Notes: generated by a model not told the origin, from the letters alone. Positions 23,129-32,095 are shown, counted from the stretch's first letter. The stretch: 64,000 nucleotides of DNA from Desulfolinea sp964487745 (GCA_964487745.1 CAZASG010000009.1:1-64000); one strand, 5' to 3'. Made by a program: numbers and translations.

Positions 23129-25669
23129 ATGTCTGATAAACAATTCTATCTAGGTCGTCGTCTCGAAAACCCCCAGGCTGAACCCACAGATAAACCACTC
23201 TATTACGATCCCCCTGACTTGACCACCCACGCCATCGTGACCGGGATGACCGGCTCCGGCAAAACGGGTCTCTGCGTGACTCTGCTTGAAGAAGCAGCTT
23301 TGCAGAATATCCCTGCTCTCATCATCGACCCCAAAGGGGATTTGACGAATCTCTTGCTCCATTTCCCCGATCTCGTGCCGCAAGATTTTGAACCCTGGAT
23401 CGACCCGGAAAGCGCCCGTCGCGATGGTGCGAGCGTGGAACAGGCAGCTGTCAAAACCGCAAAAGTCTGGAAAGATGGTCTCGCCAAGTGGGGCATGGAT
23501 TCATCTCGTGTGCGTGCGCTAAAAAATGCCGCTCAATTTGCCGTTTATACCCCCGGCTCGGATGCGGGCATCCCCGTCAGCGTGCTTTCATCTCTCGCCG
23601 TCCCCGATCTGGATTGGCGGGATAACCGCGAAGTCTTGCGCGAGAAGATTGCCAGTACGGTTACGGCGCTGCTCGGTTTGATCGGCATAGACAATATTGA
23701 TCCCCTGCGCTCACGCGAGCATATTTTGCTCTCACATATCTTCGAAAATGCCTGGAGCAAGGGACGCAGCCTTGACCTGACAGAGCTCATTCTTCAAGCC
23801 CAAAACCCGCCTTTCGACAAACTTGGTGCGTTGCCCCTGGACACTTTCTTCCCCGCGAAGGCGCGCACATCGCTGGTGATGCAGCTCAACGCCATCCTTG
23901 CCGCGCCATCATTTGAGACCTGGCGCGAAGGGCAGGCTTTAGATATTCCTGATCTGCTTTACACGCCCGACGGACGTCCGCGCCACAGCGTTTTTTACCT
24001 CGCGCATCTGAGCGAAGCCGAGCGTATGTTCTTCGTCACCCTCTTGCTTTCCTCTGTCGAAACCTGGATGCGTACGCAAGGTGGCACGAACTCCCTGCGC
24101 GCCCTGCTCTACATGGACGAAATTTACGGCTACCTCCCACCGCAGAAAAATCCCCCTTCGAAGCCGCCGTTGTTGCGGATGCTCAAACAGGCACGCGCCT
24201 TTGGCGTGGGGCTGATGCTCGCCACGCAGAATCCAGTCGACGTCGATTACAAAGCCCTCTCGAATGCCGGGAGCTGGTTCATTGGCAAACTCCAGACCGA
24301 GCGCGACAAGGAACGTCTCCTTGATGGGTTGGATAGCGCCGCAGGCGGGCTCAACCGTCAGGCATATAACAAACTCATCTCCAGTCTCGGCAAACGCGCT
24401 TTTATTTTGCATAACGTCCATGAGAAGCAGCCCGCCCTTTTCCGTACACGCTGGGCGATGAATTATCTTGCCGGTCCGATGACGCGGAATCAAATTCCGG
24501 CATTGAATGAGCTCGTTGGCGCGAGTTGGGATGCGGGTGTCGTGATGGCGGCAGATGATCTTGAAACGGCGACCCAGCCCACGTCCACGGGCGAGACGCT
24601 CTCAAGTTATCAACCCGTTTCCGTTAACGGGAGCAAACGTCGCCGCCCGGAACGGAAGCGCGTTCAACGTCCGCACGATGGCAGCAGCGAGACGAGACCT
24701 GTCATCCCGTCGGGATTTGGTGAGTTCTTCCTGCCTTTTAATTTGAGTATGGCAGAGGCTTTCAATACTGCCGGTCGTTCCATGCCCGTGGATGCCGAGC
24801 AGGTCGGGATGCTTTATCGCCCATCCCTGCTGGCTGCCGCGACCGTCCGATTTTTAAATCGCAAATATGGTGTGGACAGCGAAGTCTCGCGCTCTATGTT
24901 GGTGATGAACCCTGACTCGCGCGGAGTAGTGCGTTGGGAAGAAACGGGGCGCGAAACGAAGCTGGATATTTTAGGCAGGATGCCTGCGCCGCAATCGCGT
25001 TTTGTAGCGTTGGATGCGCCTTTTGACAAGACGACATCCATGAATGCGCTCAAACGTGATTTCAAAGATTGGCTCTACCGCGCGGTGACCGTTAAGGCGC
25101 GCGCGAACGAGGCCTTGAAAGTCTACGCCGGGCCGGATGTCTCAAAATCGGAGTTTGTGCGAGCCTGTGCAGATACCGCCCGCGACAAACGGGATGCCGA
25201 GATCGACAAGCTCAGCGACCGCTATGAACGCAAACTGGATACGCTCGAGAATCGCTTGAAACGCGAGGAGCGCGAACTGCGCCAGGATGAAGATGAACTT
25301 TCAGACCGCAAAATGGAAGAGATGGGCACGCACGCTGAAAACGTCTTGAGCCTTTTCAGCAGACGCCGACGACGTATGACCACCTCGTTGACGAAACGTC
25401 GCCTGACCCAGCAAGCCAAAGCAGATGTGGAAGAATCTGTTCAGGCGATTGATGACCTTGAGCGTCAGATCCGTGATCTGGAAACTGAATTCAAAGAGAA
25501 GCTGGATGAAGTCAGCGATCGCTGGGGGGATGTGGTCAACGATACGAGTGAAGTGACCATCACCGCCACGAAGACCAATATTTTTGTGGACGATTTTGGT
25601 GTTGCTTGGATGCCTTACTATTTGGTCGAAACCGCCGGGCAGACAGTGGAAGTACCTGCGTTTGGATAG
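23129..25669 (+). CDS. HerA/DUF853-like ATPase with C-terminal coiled coil
   Basis: An 846-aa protein. The N-terminal part is a DUF87/HerA-type P-loop ATPase: GMTGSGKTGLCVTLLEEA (Walker A, residues 40-46), IDPKGDLTNLLLHFPDL, Walker B LLYMDEIYGYLPPQ near 330 and a sensor-type MLATQNPVDVDYKALSN near 370. Roughly residues 520-660 are a variable linker and a small domain; about 690-800 is highly charged (RERELRQDEDELSDRKMEEM) and should form a coiled coil. HerA-family ATPases pump or translocate DNA, often with a nuclease; no NurA or other partner gene is adjacent. No signal peptide, so cytoplasmic. CCGGAG lies 7 bases before the ATG. It stands alone between two terminators. Confidence 0.8.
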   Translation: MSDKQFYLGRRLENPQAEPTDKPLYYDPPDLTTHAIVTGMTGSGKTGLCVTLLEEAALQNIPALIIDPKGDLTNLLLHFPDLVPQDFEPWIDPESARRDGASVEQAAVKTAKVWKDGLAKWGMDSSRVRALKNAAQFAVYTPGSDAGIPVSVLSSLAVPDLDWRDNREVLREKIASTVTALLGLIGIDNIDPLRSREHILLSHIFENAWSKGRSLDLTELILQAQNPPFDKLGALPLDTFFPAKARTSLVMQLNAILAAPSFETWREGQALDIPDLLYTPDGRPRHSVFYLAHLSEAERMFFVTLLLSSVETWMRTQGGTNSLRALLYMDEIYGYLPPQKNPPSKPPLLRMLKQARAFGVGLMLATQNPVDVDYKALSNAGSWFIGKLQTERDKERLLDGLDSAAGGLNRQAYNKLISSLGKRAFILHNVHEKQPALFRTRWAMNYLAGPMTRNQIPALNELVGASWDAGVVMAADDLETATQPTSTGETLSSYQPVSVNGSKRRRPERKRVQRPHDGSSETRPVIPSGFGEFFLPFNLSMAEAFNTAGRSMPVDAEQVGMLYRPSLLAAATVRFLNRKYGVDSEVSRSMLVMNPDSRGVVRWEETGRETKLDILGRMPAPQSRFVALDAPFDKTTSMNALKRDFKDWLYRAVTVKARANEALKVYAGPDVSKSEFVRACADTARDKRDAEIDKLSDRYERKLDTLENRLKREERELRQDEDELSDRKMEEMGTHAENVLSLFSRRRRRMTTSLTKRRLTQQAKADVEESVQAIDDLERQIRDLETEFKEKLDEVSDRWGDVVNDTSEVTITATKTNIFVDDFGVAWMPYYLVETAGQTVEVPAFG

Positions 25670-25686
25670 ATGAGTGATGTGTAAGG

Positions 25687-25742
25687 AGTGACGAGTATAG
25701 GGTATCTCACTATCACTCGTCACTTTTTGCTTTTTTTTTTTA
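25687..25742 (+). terminator. Terminator after the HerA-like gene
   Basis: AGTGACGAGT (25687-25696) pairs with ACTCGTCACT (25715-25724), extended by ATAG/CTAT with one bulge, followed by a long T-rich run to 25742. Confidence 0.85.
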
Positions 25743-25755
25743 TAAGAGGTGGTTT

Positions 25756-26349
25756 ATGTTTTGGTTGATCTTTTCCATTGCCTTGTGGGGACTTGTCCAC
25801 TCTTTGATGGCATCCCTGAAATTTAAAGCCTTTCTCGAAAAGATACTCGGCACACAGATAATGCGTTTTTATCGCCTTTTCTATAATGTCTTTTCGGGCA
25901 TCAGCTTTTTGCCTATCTTGTGGTTGATGCGCATCCTGCCCGACCGCATGCTCTATACCGTCCCCTCACCGTGGATGTATCTACTGTTCTTTGGACAGCT
26001 TCTCGCGACGGTCGGCTTGGTCGTTGGCTTGCTCCAAACCGACGTTTGGGAATTTGCCGGGCTGCGACAGATCGTCTCGCCGAATGGTGCAAAGAATGGT
26101 AAGTTGGTCATCAAGGGGCTTTACAAATATATGCGCCATCCGCTTTATACTTTTGGGTTATTTCTTATTTGGTTGACACCCTTGTTGACAGAAAATATGC
26201 TCGTAGTATATCTTGGTGCGACGATCTATATTGTTGTTGGCGCATATTTTGAAGAACGCAAGCTCTGTCGCGAGTTCGGGGATGAATATGAAGCGTACCA
26301 GAAGAGAACACCGATGATTGTGCCTAAATTATGGGGTGTAGATAGTTAA
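25756..26349 (+). CDS. ICMT/NnrU-like integral membrane protein
   Basis: A 197-aa protein with five hydrophobic segments. The C-terminal half has GLYKYMRHPLYTFGLFLIWL followed by YFEERKLCREFGDEYEAYQK, the SAM-binding signature of the isoprenylcysteine carboxyl methyltransferase/phospholipid methyltransferase superfamily (RHPxY and ExxL...FGxxYxxY). The N-terminal half resembles NnrU and methanethiol methyltransferases. A membrane-bound methyltransferase is likely; its acceptor, a lipid or a small thiol, cannot be told. AGAGGTGG lies just upstream of the ATG. It is followed by the VanW gene. Confidence 0.75.
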   Translation: MFWLIFSIALWGLVHSLMASLKFKAFLEKILGTQIMRFYRLFYNVFSGISFLPILWLMRILPDRMLYTVPSPWMYLLFFGQLLATVGLVVGLLQTDVWEFAGLRQIVSPNGAKNGKLVIKGLYKYMRHPLYTFGLFLIWLTPLLTENMLVVYLGATIYIVVGAYFEERKLCREFGDEYEAYQKRTPMIVPKLWGVDS

Positions 26350-26381
26350 TAAGTCTTCTTTCCTCTTTCCACTTTCCCCCT

Positions 26382-26387
26382 TATAAT
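26382..26387 (+). promoter_or_regulatory. TATAAT six bases before the vanW-like start codon
   Basis: A perfect -10 hexamer ends at 26387 and the ATG begins at 26394, so initiation seven bases after it would give a leaderless mRNA. No ribosome site lies in this gap; the -35 region is poor. Confidence 0.45.
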
Positions 26388-26393
26388 CGCCCC

Positions 26394-28271
26394 ATGACCA
26401 CAACGTCATATCCCTCCAATAATTCAACCCCTGCTCTGCAAGTCCTCGCTGCCTTTGCGGGAGGGGTGCTCCTCTTTCTCGGCGCGCTCATCGTCTGGAC
26501 TTTGGGCTATCAACTCGTCTATGCCGGGCGGATCTTCCCCGGCGTCTCCGTGGCGGGAGTCGATCTTTCGGGCATGAGCCCTGCTGATGCAGCCCTCACG
26601 CTCAATCAGCGTTTGGCATTCCCGTATTCGGGACAAATCCTGTTGCGGGATGGCGAACGCATCTGGGCGGCCTCACCCGCTGAGTTGGGCATGGTCTTCG
26701 ATGCTTCGGCATCTGCCCAGTCTGCGTATAGGCTGGGGCGCTCCGACGGTCTCTTTGGCGCTTTTGGCGATCAACTGGATGCGCGCCGTATTGGCTCAGA
26801 AGCGGATGCCGTCATCATCTTCGATCAGAACGTTGCCTACGCTTATTTGCAGCGTCTCGCCGCCGAGATCGACCAGCCGCCCATCGAAGCGACCTTTGAT
26901 ATTCAAGGCACCGAAGTGGTCGCCCAGCCCGGGCAGATGGGGCGTTATCTCAACGTCGATTCGACCCTGATCGCCCTCAGTATGCAGCTTGAAACTTTTC
27001 GAGACGGGGAAGTTCATCTCTTTGTGGATGAAGCCCCGCCCCAGCTTTTGGATGTCTCCGCCCAAGCGGATGTTGCCCGTCAGATATTAAGTGCGCCCCT
27101 GCGCCTGAGCTTGCCCGGTGCCAACGAATTTCAAGATCCCGGTCCCTGGGTTTTCGACGTCGCGACCGTGGCAAATATGCTTGTCGTGCAGAAAATTGCC
27201 TCAGATAACGGAAGCAACTACGAGGTCACGTTCGAAGCGGGTGTCCTGCACGATATTTTGACAAATATCGCCGCCGAGGTCGACCGTCCCGCCGAGAACG
27301 CGCGTTTCATCTTCAACGACGAGACCCGTCAACTGGAAGTGCTGCGTCCTTCTGTAACCGGGCGTGTGGTGGATATTGAAGCCAGCAAAACCTTCATCCA
27401 CGACCAAATTCTGGCGGGCGCGCACGACATCCCTGTTCAGGTCATTCAGGATACCCCCGCTGTTGTTGAGAGTGCCACCGCCGCGGAACTTGGGATTACC
27501 GAGTTGGTACATTCTGAAACATCCTATTTTTATGGTTCCAGCCCCGAGCGTATCCAGAATATCCAAACGGCTGCCTTGGCGTTTCATGGCGTGCTGATCG
27601 CGCCGGGTGAGACCTTTTCAATGGGCAGCGTGCTGGGCGACATCAGCCTTGAAAATGGCTACGCCGAAGCTCTGATTATTTATGGCGGACGCACGATCAA
27701 AGGAGTTGGTGGCGGCGTTTGCCAAGTGAGTACCACGCTTTTCCGCACCGCTTTTTTTGCGGGATTCCCCATTGCTGAACGTCATTCACATGCCTATCGC
27801 GTTTATTATTATGAACAAAGCGCCAGCGGCGGACGTGAAGCCAGCCTCGTTGGGTTGGATGCGACTGTCTATATTCCACTGGTGGACTTTAAATTTACCA
27901 ACGATACCCCTAACTGGCTGCTGATGGAAACCTATCCTGATGCCGGTTCGCGCAAACTGACCTGGAAGTTCTACTCCACCTCCGATGGGCGTAGCGTTGA
28001 CTGGACCACCACGGGACCCCAGAATGTTGTCCCCGCACCCGAGCCGCTCTTTGTCGAGACCGATGAACTGGAATTGGGCGAAATTCGCCAGGTGGATTGG
28101 GATGCCGAAGGCGCTGATGTTTCTGTAGAGCGCACGGTTTTCCGGGATGGTGGTGTTCTCTTCAACGATATTTTCAATACTCACTATGAACCCTGGCAAG
28201 CGATTTGCGAGTATGGACCTGGTACTGAAAATGTTGAGAAAAAAGCCAAAAATCACGGTTTGTGTCAGTAA
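26394..28271 (+). CDS. VanW family protein with peptidoglycan-binding-like repeats
   Basis: A 625-aa protein. One membrane helix near residues 17-42 anchors it. The middle (about 45-360) has two PG_binding_4-like segments (GVSVAGVDLSGMSPADAALT and the region ending VTGRVVDIEASKTFIHDQIL). The VanW domain spans about 380-505: GVLIAPGETFSMGSVLGDIS, GVGGGVCQVSTTLFRTAFFA and ERHSHAYRVYYY. VanW occurs beside wall-modifying genes, but its activity is not settled. No L,D-transpeptidase domain follows; the last 120 residues are a beta-type tail. The envelope location and the nearby LCP gene suggest a wall-associated role. Confidence 0.85.
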   Translation: MTTTSYPSNNSTPALQVLAAFAGGVLLFLGALIVWTLGYQLVYAGRIFPGVSVAGVDLSGMSPADAALTLNQRLAFPYSGQILLRDGERIWAASPAELGMVFDASASAQSAYRLGRSDGLFGAFGDQLDARRIGSEADAVIIFDQNVAYAYLQRLAAEIDQPPIEATFDIQGTEVVAQPGQMGRYLNVDSTLIALSMQLETFRDGEVHLFVDEAPPQLLDVSAQADVARQILSAPLRLSLPGANEFQDPGPWVFDVATVANMLVVQKIASDNGSNYEVTFEAGVLHDILTNIAAEVDRPAENARFIFNDETRQLEVLRPSVTGRVVDIEASKTFIHDQILAGAHDIPVQVIQDTPAVVESATAAELGITELVHSETSYFYGSSPERIQNIQTAALAFHGVLIAPGETFSMGSVLGDISLENGYAEALIIYGGRTIKGVGGGVCQVSTTLFRTAFFAGFPIAERHSHAYRVYYYEQSASGGREASLVGLDATVYIPLVDFKFTNDTPNWLLMETYPDAGSRKLTWKFYSTSDGRSVDWTTTGPQNVVPAPEPLFVETDELELGEIRQVDWDAEGADVSVERTVFRDGGVLFNDIFNTHYEPWQAICEYGPGTENVEKKAKNHGLCQ

Positions 28272-28341
28272 TTCGCAGGGCAAACGTCATGAATTCGAAA
28301 GACAAAATCTGGTAAAATTGCGCCCTGAATAGGAGAAAACA

Positions 28342-28563
28342 ATGGTAAGTAAAGATTTACTTGAAATTTTGCGCTGCCCCGCTTGTGTCCGCGAAAAAGA
28401 CGGGCTGCTCTCTGTTGAAAAAGAAAGCTGGCTGGTCTGCCAGGATTGCGACCGAAAATATCCGATCGTGGACGATATTCCGGTCATGTTGATCGACGAA
28501 GGGGATAAATGGACAGCCACCGCTGTAGCCGAACTCCCCGTCCCGCCGCCTGAACCAAAATAA
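28342..28563 (+). CDS. Trm112-like zinc-ribbon protein (UPF0434)
   Basis: A 73-aa protein. LLEILRCPACVREKD and WLVCQDCDRKYPIVDDIPVM give two CxxC pairs, the usual Trm112/YcaR arrangement that binds one zinc. Trm112 proteins activate methyltransferases, and bacterial relatives are of uncertain role. It has a Pro-rich C-terminus. TAGGAGAAAACA immediately precedes the ATG. The next gene starts four bases after its stop, so they are co-translated. Confidence 0.85.
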   Translation: MVSKDLLEILRCPACVREKDGLLSVEKESWLVCQDCDRKYPIVDDIPVMLIDEGDKWTATAVAELPVPPPEPK

Positions 28564-28567
28564 CCCT

Positions 28568-29143
28568 GTGGAAAAATATCTCGCCGATCTTGCAAGCGGC
28601 GATGAGAGCCTCGCCCAGGCTGCCATGCAAAAACTGGTCGAGATTGGCGCCGAAGCTATTCCCGCCTTGCATGATCTGGCAACTTCGCCAGACGCAGATC
28701 AGCGTTGGTGGGCGGTCAGCACTCTTGCGCAAACAGATGATGTGGATGTCGATTGGCTCCTCGCCACACTTCAGAATGACGACGTAGTTGAAGTCAAGCA
28801 AGCTGCGGCGCTCGGATTAACGGCACGCCCGCATCCGAAATCTGCTTCCGTGCTAATAGGCTTTTTGCGCCATTCTGACAGTATCCTCCGCACTCTTGTA
28901 GCAAAGGCACTTACCGCTATCGGAACAGACGCCGTCCCCGTGCTACTGGCATATCTCGATGAGAATAAAGATTTGAATTCAGCCCGCGTGAGCGCAGTCC
29001 GCGCTCTGGCTGAGATCGCTGATAAAAGAGCCATTCCGGCTCTGATGGCAGCCCTCGAAGAAGATTCAGCCCTTATCCGCTATTGGGCAGAAGTTGGTCT
29101 CGAAAACTTGGGTCTTGATATGGTCTACATGAAACTGGAATAA
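28568..29143 (+). CDS. HEAT-repeat protein
   Basis: A 191-aa protein that starts at a GTG four bases after the Trm112-like stop. It is made of five to six helical repeats of about 30 aa: for example AMQKLVEIGAEAIPALHDLA, AKALTAIGTDAVPVLLAYLD and AVRALAEIADKRAIPALMAA. HEAT-like (PBS lyase-type) repeats form a right-handed scaffold for protein binding. No catalytic motif, signal or membrane segment is present. Its position between a zinc-ribbon protein and an LCP protein gives no clear function. The stop is five bases before the LCP ATG, so the three genes are probably one operon. Confidence 0.8.
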   Translation: MEKYLADLASGDESLAQAAMQKLVEIGAEAIPALHDLATSPDADQRWWAVSTLAQTDDVDVDWLLATLQNDDVVEVKQAAALGLTARPHPKSASVLIGFLRHSDSILRTLVAKALTAIGTDAVPVLLAYLDENKDLNSARVSAVRALAEIADKRAIPALMAALEEDSALIRYWAEVGLENLGLDMVYMKLE

Positions 29144-29148
29144 AAAAT

Positions 29149-30576
29149 ATGAGCGAAAAGAAATTTGATTTCAAAAAAATCCTTGCTTCGCTAAAAGGTA
29201 TCCCCTTGGGGATGGTGATCACGTGGGTGGTTGCTATTGCATTAGCGGTCGGTGGCTATATCGCAGTTCGCAACTTTGTGGTTGGGCTTACGATGGTCAA
29301 TCTTCCAGGCGTGGCATTGGTTGATTCTCAAGATGGTGCGCCAGCACCGGGTGCCGATGCGCCTGAACCTGTGATCGAAGCTGAAGCTCCTGAAGTGATA
29401 TATCCTTCCTGGGACGGCGGCAGTCGTGTCAACATCCTTTTCCTTGGCATCGATGCCCGCGATCTCGATACCGATGCGCCGCGTTCTGACACGATGATTC
29501 TCTTTACTATTGATCCTGTCACGAAAACAGCCGGGATGCTTTCCATTCCGCGTGATCTATGGGTGGATATCCCCGGTGGTTTTGGCTACGGCAAGATCAA
29601 TACTGCCCACGCCCTTGGGGAGCAATATCAACTTCCGGGTGGGGGTCCTGGCTTGTCTGTTAAAACCGTGGAACGCTTTTTGGGTGTCCCTATCCAGTAT
29701 TATGGTTTGGTCGATTTTAAGGCTTTCGAAGAAGCCATCGATGCGATGGGTGGGCTCTATATGTGCGTTGATCAGAAATTCAGGATCGACCCGATGGGTC
29801 CTAAGCCGAAGGAACCCTTTGAAAAGGGTTGTTCCGTTCGGCACGGCTATCAGGTGCTGGCATATGCCCGTGACCGTAAGAGCACCGAAGGTGGCGATGT
29901 GGATCGTTCCATTCGTCAGCAGCAGGTCATCATGGCTATTCGAGATCAGGTACTTGATCCCGTGAATTTTGCTGAGATGATGCGCCTTGCGCCTGATATT
30001 TACAATGAAGCCTCAGTTGGATTGAAAACAAATCTCTCTTTTGAAGATATGCTGAAGCTGGCCGCGCTTGCCTCACAGATCGATGTCAGCCAGATCAAAC
30101 AGGGCGTCATTAACTATGATATGGGTATCCTCGAAACATCCCCGGATGGACTCTCCATCCTAAAGCCGATCCCTGATCAGATCCGTATCTTACGTGATGA
30201 TATCTTCACGACAGGTGGTGCGCTCAGCCCGATGGCGACAGGCACCCCCGTCGAGTTGATGCAGGCTGAAGGTTCTAGAGTGAATCTGCTGAATGGTGCA
30301 TATGGTATTGCGGAAGCAACGGACCTTGCTGCACGTTCACAGGGCTACTTCTCGGGGCAGGGAATGAATGTCGTTGGTATCGGCAGCGCAGACAAAACCT
30401 ACGATCGCACGACCGTTGTTCTGCATAACGGCGATCTTTATACCGTTCGTTATATCTTTGATCTTGTACAGGCAAATAGTAACCAGCAAGTTGTTTTCCG
30501 CTTTGACCCCGCTGCGGGCTCGGATGTGGATATTATGCTTGGCAATGACTGGGCTCTCGGTGGGCTCGTGCCATAG
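29149..30576 (+). CDS. LytR-CpsA-Psr (LCP) family protein with LytR_C domain
   Basis: A 475-aa protein. A cytoplasmic N-terminus of about 18 aa and one transmembrane helix (about 19-45) are followed by a Pro/Ala-rich linker. The LCP domain (about 85-270) has NILFLGIDARD, RSDTMILFTIDPVTK, GMLSIPRDLWVDIPG and, further on, AYARDRKST. Arg and Asp residues at these places bind the pyrophosphate lipid in known members. A LytR_C domain lies at about 365-470 (RVNLLNGAYGIAEATDLAAR). LCP enzymes attach glycopolymers to peptidoglycan. It closes the operon and faces a minus-strand gene across a terminator. Confidence 0.9.
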   Translation: MSEKKFDFKKILASLKGIPLGMVITWVVAIALAVGGYIAVRNFVVGLTMVNLPGVALVDSQDGAPAPGADAPEPVIEAEAPEVIYPSWDGGSRVNILFLGIDARDLDTDAPRSDTMILFTIDPVTKTAGMLSIPRDLWVDIPGGFGYGKINTAHALGEQYQLPGGGPGLSVKTVERFLGVPIQYYGLVDFKAFEEAIDAMGGLYMCVDQKFRIDPMGPKPKEPFEKGCSVRHGYQVLAYARDRKSTEGGDVDRSIRQQQVIMAIRDQVLDPVNFAEMMRLAPDIYNEASVGLKTNLSFEDMLKLAALASQIDVSQIKQGVINYDMGILETSPDGLSILKPIPDQIRILRDDIFTTGGALSPMATGTPVELMQAEGSRVNLLNGAYGIAEATDLAARSQGYFSGQGMNVVGIGSADKTYDRTTVVLHNGDLYTVRYIFDLVQANSNQQVVFRFDPAAGSDVDIMLGNDWALGGLVP

Positions 30577-30602
30577 CACCTAAAAGAAATGAACTTAGAA
30601 AA

Positions 30603-30633
30603 AAGAGACCGAGTATTTTTTACTCGGTCTCTT
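30603..30633 (-). terminator. Terminator between convergent genes
   Basis: Perfect 13-bp stem (30603-30615 with 30621-30633) and a five-T loop. On the minus strand TTTTTT follows, so it mainly serves the 30637-31500 gene; on the plus strand it may still stop the LCP transcript. Confidence 0.85.
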
Positions 30634-30636
30634 CGC

Positions 30637-31500
30637 TTAAGGTCGTTGAAATCTTAGTCTTAGGCTTCCCCAATAATGATTACCTTCTTTATCCTGACAA
30701 GGTGGGGAACTCAGGTCGCCGGCGGCAGTACTGCCTGTCGCCAGGTGCAGGGCATAAACTTGAGCGGGTTCCATGGCGAAATCAGCATAGCCGTGTCCCA
30801 GTTCTGGCTTAAGACCTGTAAAGAAGTGTTCTTCTTCTTGTTGCCACTCGACGATGATCTCCACACCCGGGAGGGGATTTTGAGCGGAATCGGTCACGTA
30901 GACCATCAATAATCCCTCGGAGATATTGGTGCTGCAGATCTCGTCCTGTGCGATCAGGATGTAGGGCGCACCCACCGTTGGTATCGTTGTTGGTGTGGAC
31001 GCCGGAGTGCGCGTAGAAATAGGAACAGGTGTTAGTGTTGGGTCGGGTGGTTCGGGCGTGGTATTGGTATCATCGCCGTTTATGGGCGAAGGTGTTTTTG
31101 TTGATGTAGGACCAGGTGTTTGGGTCAGGAAGCGTGTGCTGGTAGGTGTTACTTCCCTGAATGAGATTTCCTGCCCCAGATCGCTGGCAAGGGCTGCCAA
31201 CGCATCGGTTTGAAATGTGCCCCCCTCTGCAACAGTACGCTGCGCCTGCATGGCAAGGGTTTCAAGCGGATCGGTATCACCAAGGGTGGCGAGACGTTCT
31301 TCGGCACGCTCGAGATCGCCTGTTGTTGTATAGGCAGAGGCGATCAGCGCGCGGTAGGCGTCCTTGAAATCGCTGCGCAGCAGGGAGGGCGGTGTATCGG
31401 TATACTCAAGGGGGGAGATCACCCATGAGATAAGGAGACCAAACCCAAGGCCGAGAGTGAGTCCAACGAGAAGATGCCAGGGGATGCGCTCTATTTTCAT
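30637..31500 (-). CDS. One-span membrane protein with Thr/Pro linker, paralogue of its neighbour
   Basis: A 287-aa protein. Residues 8-30 form a transmembrane helix. Residues 30-85 (SPLEYTDTPPSLLRSDFKDAYRALIASAYTTTGDLERAEE) closely match the same region of the preceding gene product (APVEYFDTTPDTLHQDYKNE), so the genes are tandem paralogues. This part looks like a short TPR-like helical module. A Thr/Pro-rich linker (about 115-175) leads to a C-terminal domain with two Cys and an LPGVEIIVEW strand typical of carboxypeptidase-regulatory/Ig-type folds. I cannot assign a function. The start overlaps the upstream gene's stop by four bases. Confidence 0.7.
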   Translation of the reverse strand: MKIERIPWHLLVGLTLGLGFGLLISWVISPLEYTDTPPSLLRSDFKDAYRALIASAYTTTGDLERAEERLATLGDTDPLETLAMQAQRTVAEGGTFQTDALAALASDLGQEISFREVTPTSTRFLTQTPGPTSTKTPSPINGDDTNTTPEPPDPTLTPVPISTRTPASTPTTIPTVGAPYILIAQDEICSTNISEGLLMVYVTDSAQNPLPGVEIIVEWQQEEEHFFTGLKPELGHGYADFAMEPAQVYALHLATGSTAAGDLSSPPCQDKEGNHYWGSLRLRFQRP

Positions 31501-31844
31501 TGTGCAGAGTCCCCCAGATCAGGTTGCCAAGCCTCGATCTCATCCAATAGTGATATCAGATTTTCAATCTCTTCTTCTGTAAAGGCTGCATGGTCAAGTG
31601 CTTCCTGAAGGAACTCCGCAGGGTGTGCGCTACCGAGAAGAGCAAGCTGGCGTGCCGCCAGACTAAGGTCTCCATGTCCTTGGTAAGCTTCAGCAACCAT
31701 CAATGTATATTCGTTTTTGTAATCCTGATGCAGAGTGTCGGGGGTAGTATCAAAATATTCAACTGGAGCAATTCGCCAGCCATAAAAGAGACCAGCGATG
31801 ACCCCAAGGATGGCAATGAGAAGAGCTTGAAGCCAGCGAGACAT
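31497..31844 (-). CDS. Small one-span membrane protein, paralogue of the 30637-31500 product
   Basis: A 115-aa protein. The start is the ATG at 31844 (AAGGGTATCT precedes it); a longer reading to 31976 would run through the SRP RNA gene and is rejected. It has an N-terminal helix (WLQALLIAILGVIAGLFYGW) and then an APVEYFDTTPDTLHQDYKNE module that matches the downstream paralogue, followed by a helical, acidic C-terminus of about 35 aa. It lacks the linker and Ig-like domain of the paralogue. The transcript may begin at the SRP RNA promoter, whose gene ends about 24 bases upstream. Confidence 0.75.
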   Translation of the reverse strand: MSRWLQALLIAILGVIAGLFYGWRIAPVEYFDTTPDTLHQDYKNEYTLMVAEAYQGHGDLSLAARQLALLGSAHPAEFLQEALDHAAFTEEEIENLISLLDEIEAWQPDLGDSAQ

Positions 31845-31867
31845 AGATACCCTTTGAAAAGAAAATA

Positions 31868-31967
31868 TCTGGGCAGGGACCGGCGGCACCCGGAGCGACC
31901 TCCGTACCGTTGCTTCCTTTCGGACCTGGCGGAGTTGAGAGGCTTCCGCCGCGCCGGACTGCCCAGA
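31868..31967 (-). ncRNA. ffs: Small signal recognition particle RNA (4.5S type)
   Basis: On the minus strand the apical loop reads CCAGGTCCGAAAGGAAGCAA near 31934-31907, the universal SRP helix 8 motif that binds Ffh. The two ends pair (TCTGGGCAG with CTGCCCAGA), and the flanking arms form one long irregular rod, giving a length of about 100 nt as in short bacterial SRP RNAs without an Alu domain. A promoter lies immediately upstream: TTGACA (32004-31999), 17 bases, TATCCT (31981-31976), with the predicted start close to 31968. It is a component of co-translational membrane targeting. Confidence 0.95.
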
Positions 31968-31975
31968 CGGGAGCA

Positions 31976-32004
31976 AGGATACCTGAATTGATAGGGAGTG
32001 TCAA
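31976..32004 (-). promoter_or_regulatory. Promoter of the SRP RNA gene
   Basis: On the minus strand TTGACA (32004-31999), 17-base spacer, TATCCT (31981-31976). Start predicted about seven bases later matches the 5' end of the RNA helix. Confidence 0.8.
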
Positions 32005-32035
32005 TCTATTGTGCTTTAGGCTGGCTTGTTTTCGA

Positions 32036-32044
32036 TGTTATAAT
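32036..32044 (+). promoter_or_regulatory. Extended -10 promoter of the STAS gene
   Basis: TGTTATAAT: a TG dinucleotide one base before a perfect TATAAT (32039-32044). No clear -35 is seen, as is common with extended -10 promoters. It is 52 bases before the ATG. Confidence 0.55.
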
Positions 32045-32095
32045 TTTTGCCGTACTTCCTGAACCAATTCAAAGAAGCCTTTTTCTGGAGGAAAA

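Noticed and set aside
31845..31976. N-terminal extension of the 31497-31844 protein
   Set aside because: It is in frame but lies inside the SRP RNA gene; the ATG at 31844 has its own ribosome site.
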